This document shows positions 17,301 to 25,870 of a stretch of 64,000 bases of DNA, in pieces. The DNA lies in NCBI GenBank assembly GCA_021785035.1, contig JAJYGP010000025.1:186001-250000 (forward strand), written 5' to 3'. Numbering within the stretch: position 1 is the first letter of the stretch; every line of letters begins with the position of its first letter. This DNA is from Pseudomonadota bacterium (lineage in GTDB: Bacteria > Pseudomonadota > Gammaproteobacteria > Acidiferrobacterales > Acidiferrobacteraceae). The notes below the pieces were generated by a model that was not told the DNA's origin, made no database searches, and worked only from the letters and a program-made list of their open reading frames with translations. A program made the translations under genes and the position numbers.

Positions 17301-17928
17301 GGCCTTCATTGTGTCGACCCAGGAACGCGTGAACGCCCTCTCGCTGCGCGAACGTGGCCTTTTGTTTGCGGCTATCGTGGTCGTAAGCTATACCGTGATC
17401 ATCGTCGGTCTCATCCGCCCCCTGGAGAGTCGGGAGCAAGCCATTGCGGATAGCCTCGCGGCGGCGCGCGTTCAGACCGCGGTCGTAGACCGCAAGTTGG
17501 ACAACATTTTGACGCCCGCCACCCGCGCCCGGCAGATGGCGCGTCTCAAGGTTCTCACGGCCCAGGTCGCTCTACTCAAGGCCCGCCTCCATGGGCTTGC
17601 GGGCGGCCTTGTGGCCCCACGCGATATGCCGGCCCTGATGCGCCGGGTCTTGGCGCAGGCCCCCGGCGTGATGCTCCTTGCCTTGGCGAATCACCCGACG
17701 GTCGCGATTCGTCGTTCCCCCAAGAGTCGGCCGTTTTTGTATCGTCACGAAATGACGGTCTCAGTACGAGGGTCGTACGCGGCTCTTGTGCACTATTTGG
17801 TGGCCTTGGCACATACCCGAAAGCATGTGTTATGGGGCCGGGTGACACTGAAGGCCGATCGCTACCCCTATTCGACGCTCCGGCTCCATATTTACACGCT
17901 GAGTGGGCGCCGGGCCCTGCTCCGATGA
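17290..17928 (+). CDS. mshJ: MshJ-like assembly protein (PilO/GspM type)
   Basis: About 212 aa. The N-terminal cytoplasmic stretch with NALSLRERGLLF leads into one TM (about 25-43) and a periplasmic domain with a helical part and a ferredoxin-like fold, as in GspM/MshJ. The ATG at 17290 overlaps the previous stop; a GTG at 17284 is the alternative. It would pair with the PilN-like protein in the alignment subcomplex. Confidence 0.75.
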   Translation: MGIKAFIVSTQERVNALSLRERGLLFAAIVVVSYTVIIVGLIRPLESREQAIADSLAAARVQTAVVDRKLDNILTPATRARQMARLKVLTAQVALLKARLHGLAGGLVAPRDMPALMRRVLAQAPGVMLLALANHPTVAIRRSPKSRPFLYRHEMTVSVRGSYAALVHYLVALAHTRKHVLWGRVTLKADRYPYSTLRLHIYTLSGRRALLR

Positions 17929-17956
17929 TTGGCACGATCCTTGTATGGGTTTGGTC

Positions 17957-18304
17957 ATGAAAAGTCTATCGGCCCTGGTTTTGATCGCGGTTACGCTATT
18001 GCCGGCCGCCTATGGGCGGCTGTTGGCCGACCCCACGCGGCCGCCCTGGATAGCGGCCCCGAGGGGCAGCTTTGCGGGCAATAGACAGGGACTGCGCGCG
18101 ATTGTGCTCGATGGATCAAAGCGGCTCGCCTTGATCGATGGCCGATGGCTCGCACTGGGCGCGCGTCTAGGGCCCCTACGCCTAGTGGCTATCCACCATT
18201 ATGCGGTTATTTTAAAGGGTCAGGGGATTACCCGCCGAATGTCTCTGGAGGGCCACTCAGCCCGTGTGAGCAAGATCGCTATTTTAAGAGAAAACAATCC
18301 ATGA
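17957..18304 (+). CDS. mshK: MshK-like periplasmic protein
   Basis: A small exported protein with a signal-like N-terminus (MKSLSALVLIAVTLLPAAYG) and the ADPTRPPW motif found at the start of mature MshK/PilP-type proteins. The rest is a small beta domain (about 80 residues) that would bridge the inner-membrane complex to the secretin. Its stop overlaps the secretin ATG by four bases. A start at 17945 is also possible. Confidence 0.75.
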   Translation: MKSLSALVLIAVTLLPAAYGRLLADPTRPPWIAAPRGSFAGNRQGLRAIVLDGSKRLALIDGRWLALGARLGPLRLVAIHHYAVILKGQGITRRMSLEGHSARVSKIAILRENNP

Positions 18305-19986
18305 AGCGCTACGCTCCCGAACTCGCTTTAACCTGTCTTGTCCTGACGTTGGCGGCTTGTGCGCCGAGCGGATTCGACAAACCTTTGACGGCGCGCATGG
18401 AGCGCCATCTCCGCACCGCCAAACGGAGCCAAACGCGCCCCATTCCGCCGGCTGTGGCGAGCGCGCTTTTGCCGCCCGTCACGATTCAATTGCCGCACGG
18501 ACGAGCGTTGGCCATCGCACACCGTTTTGATTTTACCGCCCACGATGCCTCGGCGGCCCGCGTTTTCATGGAACTCGTGCGCGGTACGCCCTATAGCATC
18601 GCCCTTCCGAGCCATCTCACCGGCCGTATCAGTCTGCATCTAAAGAACGTGACCGTACCCGAGGCGATGCGTGTCATTCGTACCGAAAGCGGTTATCAAT
18701 ATCGCCGCCGCGGTCACCAATATTATGTCTTGCCACCGGGGCTTCATACCCGCATGTTTCGCGTTCACTACCTGGATATCGTGCGGACCGGCATCTCGGA
18801 GACGCGGCTTTCGGGCAATAGTTTGACGAGCGTTGGGACCACCGGTACGACCGGCGGCAGCCAGGTGCCTACAAGTGGTAACGAGAACACCTCACCCACT
18901 ATTTCGGTGAAGACGACGTCGCGTAGCGACTTCTGGAAGACCCTGACCCAAACCGTGGTCACTTTGGTTGGTAAAGGACCGGGACGCGAAGTGGTTGCGA
19001 ACCCACAAGCCGGTCTTTTGGTGGTGCGCGCAAACCCCGCCGTTCTCCACACCGTGGCGAAGTTTTTGCGTCTCACGCAAGCGAGCGTGGATCGGGAGGT
19101 GGTGATCGATGCCAAGATCCTCGAGGTCGACCTGAAGAGCGGTTACCAAAGCGGGATCGATTGGGCGCAACTCGGTCAGGCGGCCGGCGCGAACCTAGTC
19201 GCGGCCCAGACCGGAGGGGCCCAGCTGCTGTCTTCGGGTGTCGCCACGACCGCCGGCCAAATCGGCAATATCAATCCCGCGACCGGCACCTACTCGCCGA
19301 TCAACAATACCGTGGCTTCGGCCTTTGGCGGTATCTTTAGCCTGGCGCTCCATGCCGGCAACTTTGCGGCCTTTATTCAGCTCTTGAACACTGAAGGCCG
19401 CGTGCAGGTGCTGTCGAGCCCCCGCGTCTCGACCGTGAACGAGCAGAAGGCGGTGATCAAGGTAGGTGGGGATCAGTTTTTCGTCACCGGCGTTTCTAAC
19501 ACCGAATCCTTGGTCGGGCTAGCGCCGATCGCCACTCCGTCCGTGGAGCTCACACCGTTTTTCTCCGGCATCGCCTTAGACGTCACACCCGAGATCGATG
19601 GCCACGGTTCCATCATTCTCTATATTCACCCATCTGTCAGTGAGGTCACTCAGGTCAATCAGCAGTTTAGCGTTTCGGGGCAAGCCTTTAACCTTCCGCT
19701 TGCATCAAGCTCTATTCAGGAGTCGGATTCGGTGGTCCGCGCGCGTAGCGGGCAAGTGATCGTGATCGGCGGTCTCATGAAGGAGGGCTCCACCAATGAT
19801 AACGCGTCCGTACCGCTCCTTGGCGATATTCCGTTGCTCGGAAATCTCTTTAAGGACAAAAAGGTGGTGCGCGTGAAGAAAGAACTTGTGATTCTACTGA
19901 AGCCGACGGTTGTCGACCTCGGCGCCCCATGGGGTCGCGAACTCAGCGCCGCCCAGAGGCGTATTATGCAGATCACAGGCCATTAG
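18301..19986 (+). CDS. mshL: MshL secretin (outer-membrane pore)
   Basis: The lipoprotein secretin through which the pilus passes; 561 aa. The lipobox LAAC puts the acylated Cys at 20. N-terminal STN/N0-like and N1-like domains are followed by the secretin C-domain, with VQVLSSPRVSTVNEQKAVI, the VELTPF block and the C-terminal gate motif VVIGGLMKE..VPLLGDIPLLGNLF. A Thr/Ser/Gly-rich stretch (about 175-200) separates the domains. The start at 18301 overlaps mshK and gives the lipoprotein leader. Confidence 0.93.
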   Translation: MKRYAPELALTCLVLTLAACAPSGFDKPLTARMERHLRTAKRSQTRPIPPAVASALLPPVTIQLPHGRALAIAHRFDFTAHDASAARVFMELVRGTPYSIALPSHLTGRISLHLKNVTVPEAMRVIRTESGYQYRRRGHQYYVLPPGLHTRMFRVHYLDIVRTGISETRLSGNSLTSVGTTGTTGGSQVPTSGNENTSPTISVKTTSRSDFWKTLTQTVVTLVGKGPGREVVANPQAGLLVVRANPAVLHTVAKFLRLTQASVDREVVIDAKILEVDLKSGYQSGIDWAQLGQAAGANLVAAQTGGAQLLSSGVATTAGQIGNINPATGTYSPINNTVASAFGGIFSLALHAGNFAAFIQLLNTEGRVQVLSSPRVSTVNEQKAVIKVGGDQFFVTGVSNTESLVGLAPIATPSVELTPFFSGIALDVTPEIDGHGSIILYIHPSVSEVTQVNQQFSVSGQAFNLPLASSSIQESDSVVRARSGQVIVIGGLMKEGSTNDNASVPLLGDIPLLGNLFKDKKVVRVKKELVILLKPTVVDLGAPWGRELSAAQRRIMQITGH

Positions 19987-20847
19987 ATGTACGCGCGCTA
20001 TTTCGGGCTTCGCGAGCTTCCGTTTGGCATCACGCCGGACACCGACTACTACTTCGCCCATGCTCGCCAGCAAGAGGCCCTCAATATGTTGTTGGCGGCG
20101 ATCCGCATGGGGGAAGGATTCCTGAAGGTCACAGGCGAGGTCGGGACTGGAAAGACGCTTTTATGTAGGAAGTTTCTCGCCGTCCTGGCCGCCGATGAGC
20201 GATTTGCGACCGCGTATATACCAAATCCCTACCTCGAACCGTTGGCGCTGATCGAAGCGATCGCCGCCGAACTGTCCTTACCGGTCATTCAGGGTCAGGG
20301 CCAGCATGCGTTGTTGACGAGTCTGACCCAGCATCTCGTTTCGAGCTATGCCGCAGGCCGTCGCGTGGTGTTGTGCTTGGATGAGGCGCAGGCCATGCCG
20401 ACTGAGACCTTGGAGTCCTTGCGGCTCATAAGCAACCTGGAAACCGAAAAGTGTAAATTGATACAGATCGTCCTCTTTGGTCAGCCCGAACTCGACGAGC
20501 GCTTGCAGGAACGATCGGTCCGGCAGTTGCGTCAGCGAATCGCATTTTCCTACCGCTTGGCGCCGCTGTCGCTGAGCGACACCGACGACTATTTGCGTCA
20601 CAGGCTCCATGTCGCGGGATACGATGGGCCGACGCTCTTTAACAAATCCGCAGTGCGTATCCTATTTCGGGCATCGAACGGCGTACCGCGGCTCGCGAAT
20701 ATTTTGGCTCACAAGGCCTTGATGGCGGCTTACGGCGAAGGCTCGGTGCTGGTCCGAGGTCATCACATGCGCCTGGCCTGTGCGGACACCGAATCCGTCC
20801 ATAGACAGAGGAGTTGGTGGGATGTGGTTTTGTGGGGACGACGATGA
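19987..20847 (+). CDS. mshM: MshM/ExeA-type AAA+ ATPase
   Basis: A 286-aa ATPase of the GspA/ExeA/MshM family, thought to help secretin assembly through the cell wall. It starts YFGLRELPFGITPD, the family signature, with Walker A GEVGTGKT (50-57), Walker B VVLCLDEAQAM and a later FGQPELDERL sensor motif. It lacks the peptidoglycan-binding tail of ExeA, as MshM does. The ATG directly follows the mshL stop, and its end overlaps mshN (ATGA). Confidence 0.92.
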   Translation: MYARYFGLRELPFGITPDTDYYFAHARQQEALNMLLAAIRMGEGFLKVTGEVGTGKTLLCRKFLAVLAADERFATAYIPNPYLEPLALIEAIAAELSLPVIQGQGQHALLTSLTQHLVSSYAAGRRVVLCLDEAQAMPTETLESLRLISNLETEKCKLIQIVLFGQPELDERLQERSVRQLRQRIAFSYRLAPLSLSDTDDYLRHRLHVAGYDGPTLFNKSAVRILFRASNGVPRLANILAHKALMAAYGEGSVLVRGHHMRLACADTESVHRQRSWWDVVLWGRR

Positions 20848-21920
20848 GCCTTATTAATAAAGTATTAAAGGATCTGGAAAGTCGCGAACGGGCGCCCGGC
20901 GACCGGCCTCCATCCCCGATGCTGGAGGACTTACGTTCGGCGCCTACTCTGGAAAGGCGTGTGTCAGTGCACGCATACGCCTGGGTGCTGGGCGCAATTG
21001 TGGTGGGCACACTGCTTGTGGTCGCGGGTGTCGAATACGGGCAGCGGACAAGCGGTGGGCGTGCGGCTCAGACGCACTTGGTCGTGGCCAAACAGGCTCC
21101 GCTTGCACCGCGCCCCGCACCGGCGCTCGTCGTAGCGCCTTCGCCGCCGACCGTTGTGGTCGGGGGAGGAACGGTGCATCTCAGGCATCCTCGGCTTAAG
21201 GCCCCGGCTCCAAAGGCTCGCACGCGACTCACGTCCACGGTCCGCACTGCGGTGCCGAGCCGTTTTGTGTCGCGTAAGGCGACGTCCGTGTCGCGCTCGC
21301 CCACGGCCTTTCATTTCTCGGGCGACAGAATTTCTCGGCGGGCGGCCCCGATGACCCCAGCCGAGCGGAGTGCCGCTCGATATCGGTTGGCGATAGCGGC
21401 GTTGCAGCAAGGGAAGGCCGGGACGGCGCGCCGGGATCTCAAGGCGGCGCTCGGTTTTGTTCCCGGCGCCGCAAGGCCCACGCTGCTCTTAGCGGGCCTC
21501 GAGATCCGCAGCGGCCAACTCAAAGTTGCTCAGCAGGTCTTGGCGCAAGCGCTTGCTGCGCACCCCCACAGTAAGCACTTGATCATGCTTTTGGCCCAGG
21601 TGGCTGTGCGCTTGGGGCAAGCGACCGCGGCCTTAGCGGTGTTGGCGAAGGTGCCCCCTCAATCGCAGACCGAGCCATACTGGGCGCTGCTTGCCGCGTC
21701 CAGGTTGCGCGCAGGGAACCCAAAGGCGGCGGTGCGCGCCTATAAACAGGGTCTCCAGCGTTTCGCCCAAAGCGGTAGCTTGTGGGCGGGGTTAGGGCTC
21801 GCAGACAGTGAGGGCGGCCATTCGCGCGCGGCGCGCTTCGCTTTCCTACGGGCTCAGAAATGTACGCTGAGCCCCGTTCTAGCGCGCTTCGTCCGGCAGG
21901 AACTCAGCGCTCTTCCTTGA
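20844..21920 (+). CDS. mshN: MshN-like TPR membrane protein
   Basis: A 358-aa protein that starts MSLINKVLKDLESR, the conserved MshN/GspB-type cytoplasmic motif. It has one TM (about 43-63), a Pro/Ala-rich linker (80-165) and a C-terminal helical domain of about five TPR-like repeats (PTLLLAGLEIRSGQ, LIMLLAQVAVRLGQ, PYWALLAASRLRAG and others). In the MSHA system it partners MshM. It is the last gene of the locus; no mshQ homologue follows. Confidence 0.85.
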   Translation: MSLINKVLKDLESRERAPGDRPPSPMLEDLRSAPTLERRVSVHAYAWVLGAIVVGTLLVVAGVEYGQRTSGGRAAQTHLVVAKQAPLAPRPAPALVVAPSPPTVVVGGGTVHLRHPRLKAPAPKARTRLTSTVRTAVPSRFVSRKATSVSRSPTAFHFSGDRISRRAAPMTPAERSAARYRLAIAALQQGKAGTARRDLKAALGFVPGAARPTLLLAGLEIRSGQLKVAQQVLAQALAAHPHSKHLIMLLAQVAVRLGQATAALAVLAKVPPQSQTEPYWALLAASRLRAGNPKAAVRAYKQGLQRFAQSGSLWAGLGLADSEGGHSRAARFAFLRAQKCTLSPVLARFVRQELSALP

Positions 21921-21928
21921 ATAGACGG

Positions 21929-22585
21929 CTAAAATTGGTAGCCTAAGGCCAGAGAGCCCACGGGGTAGGCCTTGAGGCGGTTGGCGCTGGCCTCGATCTG
22001 CCCCTGGACACTGGCCAGTTCGGCCGCGAGCGGGGGACTCGCGGCGCCGCCGGGTGCCGTGAGTGTCGTAGTCGGCTGATCCCACATGACTCCAATATCG
22101 ACGCCGAAGGCAAGGCCCAGATGGCGACCGGCACCATGACTCCACCCGAGCCCAAGATAGGGCGCGAAGCGCTTATAGCGCACCACGCCGGTGACCGGGC
22201 CAACTTGTGAAGCCGGTACTGAAAAACCATTTAGGGTATACGTGCCGTTCACAGGAATGGCCGTGAGGTTCACTCGATTGCCGTCGTAGTACACTCCCCC
22301 TGTAAGATGGAAGAGGCCGCGAAACGGATAGTAATCCGCAAGCAAAGCGGCGTTGCGAAAGCGGGCTCTGGCCCGGTAATCCAATCCATCGGTCGTCTGA
22401 TGGGTGGTAATTCGACCGCCATTGACGATCATGCGGCCGTCGATAAGGCGCGGGACGATCGGGATGGTGAGCGATAGGCCAAGGCCGAGGGTGCCGGTGC
22501 TGGCACCGACGCCGACCGTCGCGGCAAGCACAGGCGTCACGAGCGAAGCCGAGATCAGGGCCAGTCGCACTAAAAGCAGATTCAT
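21929..22585 (-). CDS. Outer-membrane beta-barrel protein
   Basis: A 218-aa protein with a signal peptide (MNLLLVRLALISASLVTPVLA) and alternating hydrophobic strands. It ends in LALGYQF, the C-terminal Phe signature of outer-membrane barrels. It resembles small OmpW/OmpA-barrel-like proteins with blocks such as LLADYYPFRGLFHLTGGVYYDG and FAPYLGLGWSHG. AAGGA precedes the start. It lies tail-to-tail with mshN, nine bases apart, and divergent from bioF. Function unknown. Confidence 0.75.
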   Translation of the reverse strand: MNLLLVRLALISASLVTPVLAATVGVGASTGTLGLGLSLTIPIVPRLIDGRMIVNGGRITTHQTTDGLDYRARARFRNAALLADYYPFRGLFHLTGGVYYDGNRVNLTAIPVNGTYTLNGFSVPASQVGPVTGVVRYKRFAPYLGLGWSHGAGRHLGLAFGVDIGVMWDQPTTTLTAPGGAASPPLAAELASVQGQIEASANRLKAYPVGSLALGYQF

Positions 22586-22687
22586 GAATAATCCTTGAGG
22601 ATTTAAAATCGATCCGCGAAAATATACTCAACTCCCAAGGCTTATCCACTGGCGAAAGTCCGTTTCCGTACTGGCCAGCCTTTCCGG

Positions 22688-22716
22688 TTGTCCTTGAGAC
22701 CTGGCCTCGCTATTCT
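22688..22716 (+). promoter_or_regulatory. Candidate sigma-70 promoter of bioF
   Basis: TTGTCC (22688-22693), a 17-base spacer and TATTCT (22711-22716) lie 22 bp before the bioF ATG. This would give a very short leader, with the ribosome site AAAGG near the 5' end. Confidence 0.4.
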
Positions 22717-22737
22717 TAATGAAAGGAAACATCGCAG

Positions 22738-23910
22738 ATGCCCACGGCCAAAGCCTACTTCGCGGACAAGATTCCGGCGCTTCTTCGAGGATTGAAAGAT
22801 CAAGGGTTATGGCGTCGGCGCGAATCACGCACGTCGCCTGTGGGGCCTTGGGTGGATGTCGGCTCCGAACGGCTTCTAACCTTCTCTAGCAACGATTACC
22901 TGGGCCTTGCCAATGATCCGCGCATTGTGGAAGCGTTGTGCGTGGGCGCCCGCCGTTATGGCGCGGGGGCCGGAGCCTCGCATCTCCTGGGTGGGCACAC
23001 TCGTGCCCACCACGAATTAGAGGAGACGCTGGCCGCCTTCGTCGGGGCACCTAGGGCGCTGGTCTTTTCGACAGGTTATATGGCCAATCTTGCGCTGCTT
23101 ACGACTCTCGGGGGTCGGCGTCAGACCGTCTTCGAGGACCGTCGAAATCACGCTTCTTTGTTAGATGCCGCCCGCTTAGCGAGGTCCGAATGCCGCCGCT
23201 ATCGCCAACTAGGGGATTTGGCCGAGCGCGTCCACGGCACTGAGGGTGGCCTCATCGTCACCGACGGTGTTTTTAGTATGGATGGCGACATAGCTCCCGT
23301 GGCGGCATTGCGGACTTTGGCGAAGAGCGCGGGTCTTGGCCTAATAGTCGACGATGCCCACGGACTGGGTGTCGTGGGGCCAGAGGGCAAGGGCACGCCG
23401 GCCTTCCATGGGCTTGCGTATGACCCAGTCCTTGTCCACATGGGTACCCTTGGCAAGGCCTTCGGTGTCTTCGGGGCCTTCGTGGCGGCGAGCGCTGATA
23501 TCATCGAGGCGCTGATTCAGAGGGCGAGGCCCTATATCTATACCACGGCCCTTCCCCCTGCGGTGGCCGCGGCGGCGCACGCGAGTATCGAGATCGCTCG
23601 GTTGGAGGAGTATCGGCGCGTGCATCTCAAGGCCCGAATCCAGCAATTTCGTGATGGCGCTGAGGCGCTTGGTTTGCGCGTCTTATCCTCACCCACGGCT
23701 ATTCAGCCGCTTATTATGGGGACGAGCGAGCGCGCGCTTAAGGCAAGCGCTCACTTGCGTTCTCGGCATTTGCTGGTCTCGGCCGTGCGGCCTCCGACCG
23801 TGCCTATCGGCTCCGCGCGGCTCCGTATCACCCTGTCTGCAGCTCACAGTGCGGATGACGTGGGGCAGCTCCTCGAGGGCTTGGCGACTTTGCCCCTGGA
23901 CACCGCCTAA
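22738..23910 (+). CDS. bioF: 8-amino-7-oxononanoate synthase (BioF)
   Basis: A PLP enzyme that condenses pimeloyl-ACP (or -CoA) with alanine, the first step of biotin ring assembly; 390 aa. Motifs are FSSNDYLGLAND (49-60), GAGASHLLGGHTRAHHELE (76-94), His138, VDDAHGLGVVG (204-214) and the PLP lysine K240 in GTLGKAFG. It starts a same-strand set with bioH and bioC. A gap of 267 bases follows before bioH. Confidence 0.96.
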   Translation: MPTAKAYFADKIPALLRGLKDQGLWRRRESRTSPVGPWVDVGSERLLTFSSNDYLGLANDPRIVEALCVGARRYGAGAGASHLLGGHTRAHHELEETLAAFVGAPRALVFSTGYMANLALLTTLGGRRQTVFEDRRNHASLLDAARLARSECRRYRQLGDLAERVHGTEGGLIVTDGVFSMDGDIAPVAALRTLAKSAGLGLIVDDAHGLGVVGPEGKGTPAFHGLAYDPVLVHMGTLGKAFGVFGAFVAASADIIEALIQRARPYIYTTALPPAVAAAAHASIEIARLEEYRRVHLKARIQQFRDGAEALGLRVLSSPTAIQPLIMGTSERALKASAHLRSRHLLVSAVRPPTVPIGSARLRITLSAAHSADDVGQLLEGLATLPLDTA

Positions 23911-24177
23911 GCGCGTTTAGGCGATTTAAACAGAAATTGGAACTGGCGTCCGGTGCGCAAAGACCTGGTCATCGTCCCGAGGTTTCCGATCTGCGCGCCT
24001 TGCAACTTCTGTATACTGACAGTCTTTTGGCAGTATCGATGGTGCCTTATCGGGTGCGGTGGATCTCTTGAAAGTGACGCAAGCCGGTTTTCTTGCCAGT
24101 TGCTCTTCATTGAGACGCCAAGAGGAATGAGTGGGTCATTCAGAACGAACTCAGTAGATTGCATAAGACGGGGCGTC
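23911..24177. other. Gap between bioF and bioH
   Basis: The bioH frame stays open through it, but the translation has no alpha/beta-hydrolase similarity and base use is AT-richer. A dyad ATACTG-N12-CAGTAT (24013-24036) could be an operator or stem-loop. No BirA-type operator was recognised. Confidence 0.3.
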
Positions 24178-24954
24178 ATGAGTACACAGGTGTCATCGGG
24201 GGTCAGGGAAGGGCAGGCCTCTTTCGAGGGTTGCGCTCCGTTACGGCTCGTTCACGGATGGGGATTGAATAGCCGGGTGTTTTCCGGCTTTGCGGCGACG
24301 CTTGCCAGACCCACCCAAGCCCTGGATCTTCCCGGCCACGGCCAGGCCCCTTATGAGCCCGGCGCTCTGGATCCCTTGCGGGTCGCGGGTTCGTTCGCAG
24401 GTGCTTACCGGACACCCGGGCCTTGGCTGGGATGGTCGCTCGGCGGCTTATTCGCTATGGCCTTGGCGGCCCATTATCCGGGGTCCGTCACGAAGCTGAT
24501 CCTGGTGGGGGCAACACCGCTATTCGTGCAGGCACCCCACTGGCCCTATGGGACCGAACTTGCGGTGTTGCAGGCGTTCGGGGACCAGCTGGAGCGTGAG
24601 TATGATGCCACCTTGCGCCGTTTTTTGACCTTGCAGGCAGGGGTCGGCGAGCGCAGCCAAGTCCGTCAGTTGGTATCCGATCTAGAGAACGGGGGGCGGC
24701 CGCAGGCGCCGGCTTTGAGTGAAGGACTCTTGGTTTTGGCGACCCAGGACCTTCGCGAAAATTTGCGGCGCATTCGCTCGCCCACGCTTTTCATTCACGG
24801 GGCCAATGACAAGATCGTGTCCCCGGAAGCGGCGCAGTGGAGTGCCGACCAAATTCCCGGCGCCCGTTTTTGTCTGGTCGGTTCTGGCCACGCCCCGTTT
24901 TTGAGCGCCATGCGCGAGTGCGCTGACGTTGTCAGGGATTTTCTGGATGAATAA
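24178..24954 (+). CDS. bioH: Pimeloyl-ACP methyl ester esterase (BioH)
   Basis: An alpha/beta hydrolase that removes the methyl ester from pimeloyl-ACP, ending the BioC-started pimelate pathway; 258 aa, the usual BioH size. It carries the oxyanion motif VHGWGLNS, nucleophile Ser87 in GWSLGG, an Asp in HGAND and the catalytic His in GSGHAPF. The ATG at 24178 gives the normal length, although the frame runs 75 codons further upstream. It overlaps bioC by eight bases. Confidence 0.92.
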   Translation: MSTQVSSGVREGQASFEGCAPLRLVHGWGLNSRVFSGFAATLARPTQALDLPGHGQAPYEPGALDPLRVAGSFAGAYRTPGPWLGWSLGGLFAMALAAHYPGSVTKLILVGATPLFVQAPHWPYGTELAVLQAFGDQLEREYDATLRRFLTLQAGVGERSQVRQLVSDLENGGRPQAPALSEGLLVLATQDLRENLRRIRSPTLFIHGANDKIVSPEAAQWSADQIPGARFCLVGSGHAPFLSAMRECADVVRDFLDE

Positions 24955-25798
24955 GCTCAACCGCTTGGCTATTCGCTCAGCGTTTGGCCGGGCCGCCGCT
25001 ACATATGACAAGGGCGCGGTCCTCCAGCGTACCGTAAGCGATCAATTGCTTGATCGATTTCAGTGGTTGCGCATCAAGCCCCACACAATCTTGGATATCG
25101 GCACTGGGACAGGCTACGCTCTTCCTCGCTTGCGTCGTCGTTTTCGACAGAGTCATGTCATGGGCTGCGATATCGCTCCGGCTATGCTAAAGGAGGCTCG
25201 CCGCCAGCGTGGCCTCTGGCGCCCCAGCACCTTGTTTGCCGCAGATGGCGAACGCCTCCCTTTAGGTTCTCATAGTGTCGACTGTGTCTATTCAAACCTG
25301 TCCTTACAATGGATGGATCTGGAGCGCGCCTTTTCTGAATTTCTGCGTGTTCTTCGGCCCGGAGGGCTTTTGACCTTCTCAACATTTGGCCCCGATACCC
25401 TCCAGGAGCTACGGACAGCCTGGGCCCAAGTCGATACCAGGCCGCACGTTCATTCGTTTGTCGACATGCACGACATAGGGGACACGCTGGTTCATAGCGG
25501 ATTCGCCGATCCGGTTTTGGATATAGAGCGGTTCACTCTCACTTATTCCACTGCCCATGCGGCCCTGCGTGACCTAAAACAGATCGGGGCCCGCAATGCC
25601 TTCCAGGACCGATTTCAGGGCCTGACAGGTAAGCGGCGGTACCAGTCCTTCGTGAAGGCCTACGAAAGCTACCGGCGTGACGGCCGACTGCCCGTGACCT
25701 ATGAGGTAGTCTATGGACAGGCCTGGTACCCAGGGCACCCACCGTCCGCTAGAGACCAGGCGGGGATTCCCTTAAGCCAGATTCAACGCCGATTATAG
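24947..25798 (+). CDS. bioC: Malonyl-ACP O-methyltransferase (BioC)
   Basis: A SAM-dependent methyltransferase that caps malonyl-ACP so that fatty-acid enzymes can build pimelate; 283 aa. It has the RSAFGRAAATYD start, SAM loop LDIGTGTGY (49-57), an acidic GCDIAPAML and the SNLSLQWMD block, all BioC hallmarks. The ATG at 24947 overlaps the bioH stop, so the enzymes that start and end pimelate synthesis are coupled. No bioA, bioB or bioD is in view. Confidence 0.94.
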   Translation: MNKLNRLAIRSAFGRAAATYDKGAVLQRTVSDQLLDRFQWLRIKPHTILDIGTGTGYALPRLRRRFRQSHVMGCDIAPAMLKEARRQRGLWRPSTLFAADGERLPLGSHSVDCVYSNLSLQWMDLERAFSEFLRVLRPGGLLTFSTFGPDTLQELRTAWAQVDTRPHVHSFVDMHDIGDTLVHSGFADPVLDIERFTLTYSTAHAALRDLKQIGARNAFQDRFQGLTGKRRYQSFVKAYESYRRDGRLPVTYEVVYGQAWYPGHPPSARDQAGIPLSQIQRRL

Positions 25799-25870
25799 CG
25801 GCTTATCGATTTCCGATCGCACCCGCCACCGATGCCAAACCTGTGATCCTCCCACAAAAGCCGTTGGTCT

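Noticed and set aside
24009..24022. CTGT-N6-ACAG as a possible LexA box before bioH
   Set aside because: The LexA spacing is eight bases, not six, and biotin genes are not expected in the SOS set.
23953..24177. Extension of bioH by 75 residues upstream
   Set aside because: No hydrolase similarity before MSTQVSS, AT-richer base use, and BioH is normally about 255 aa.
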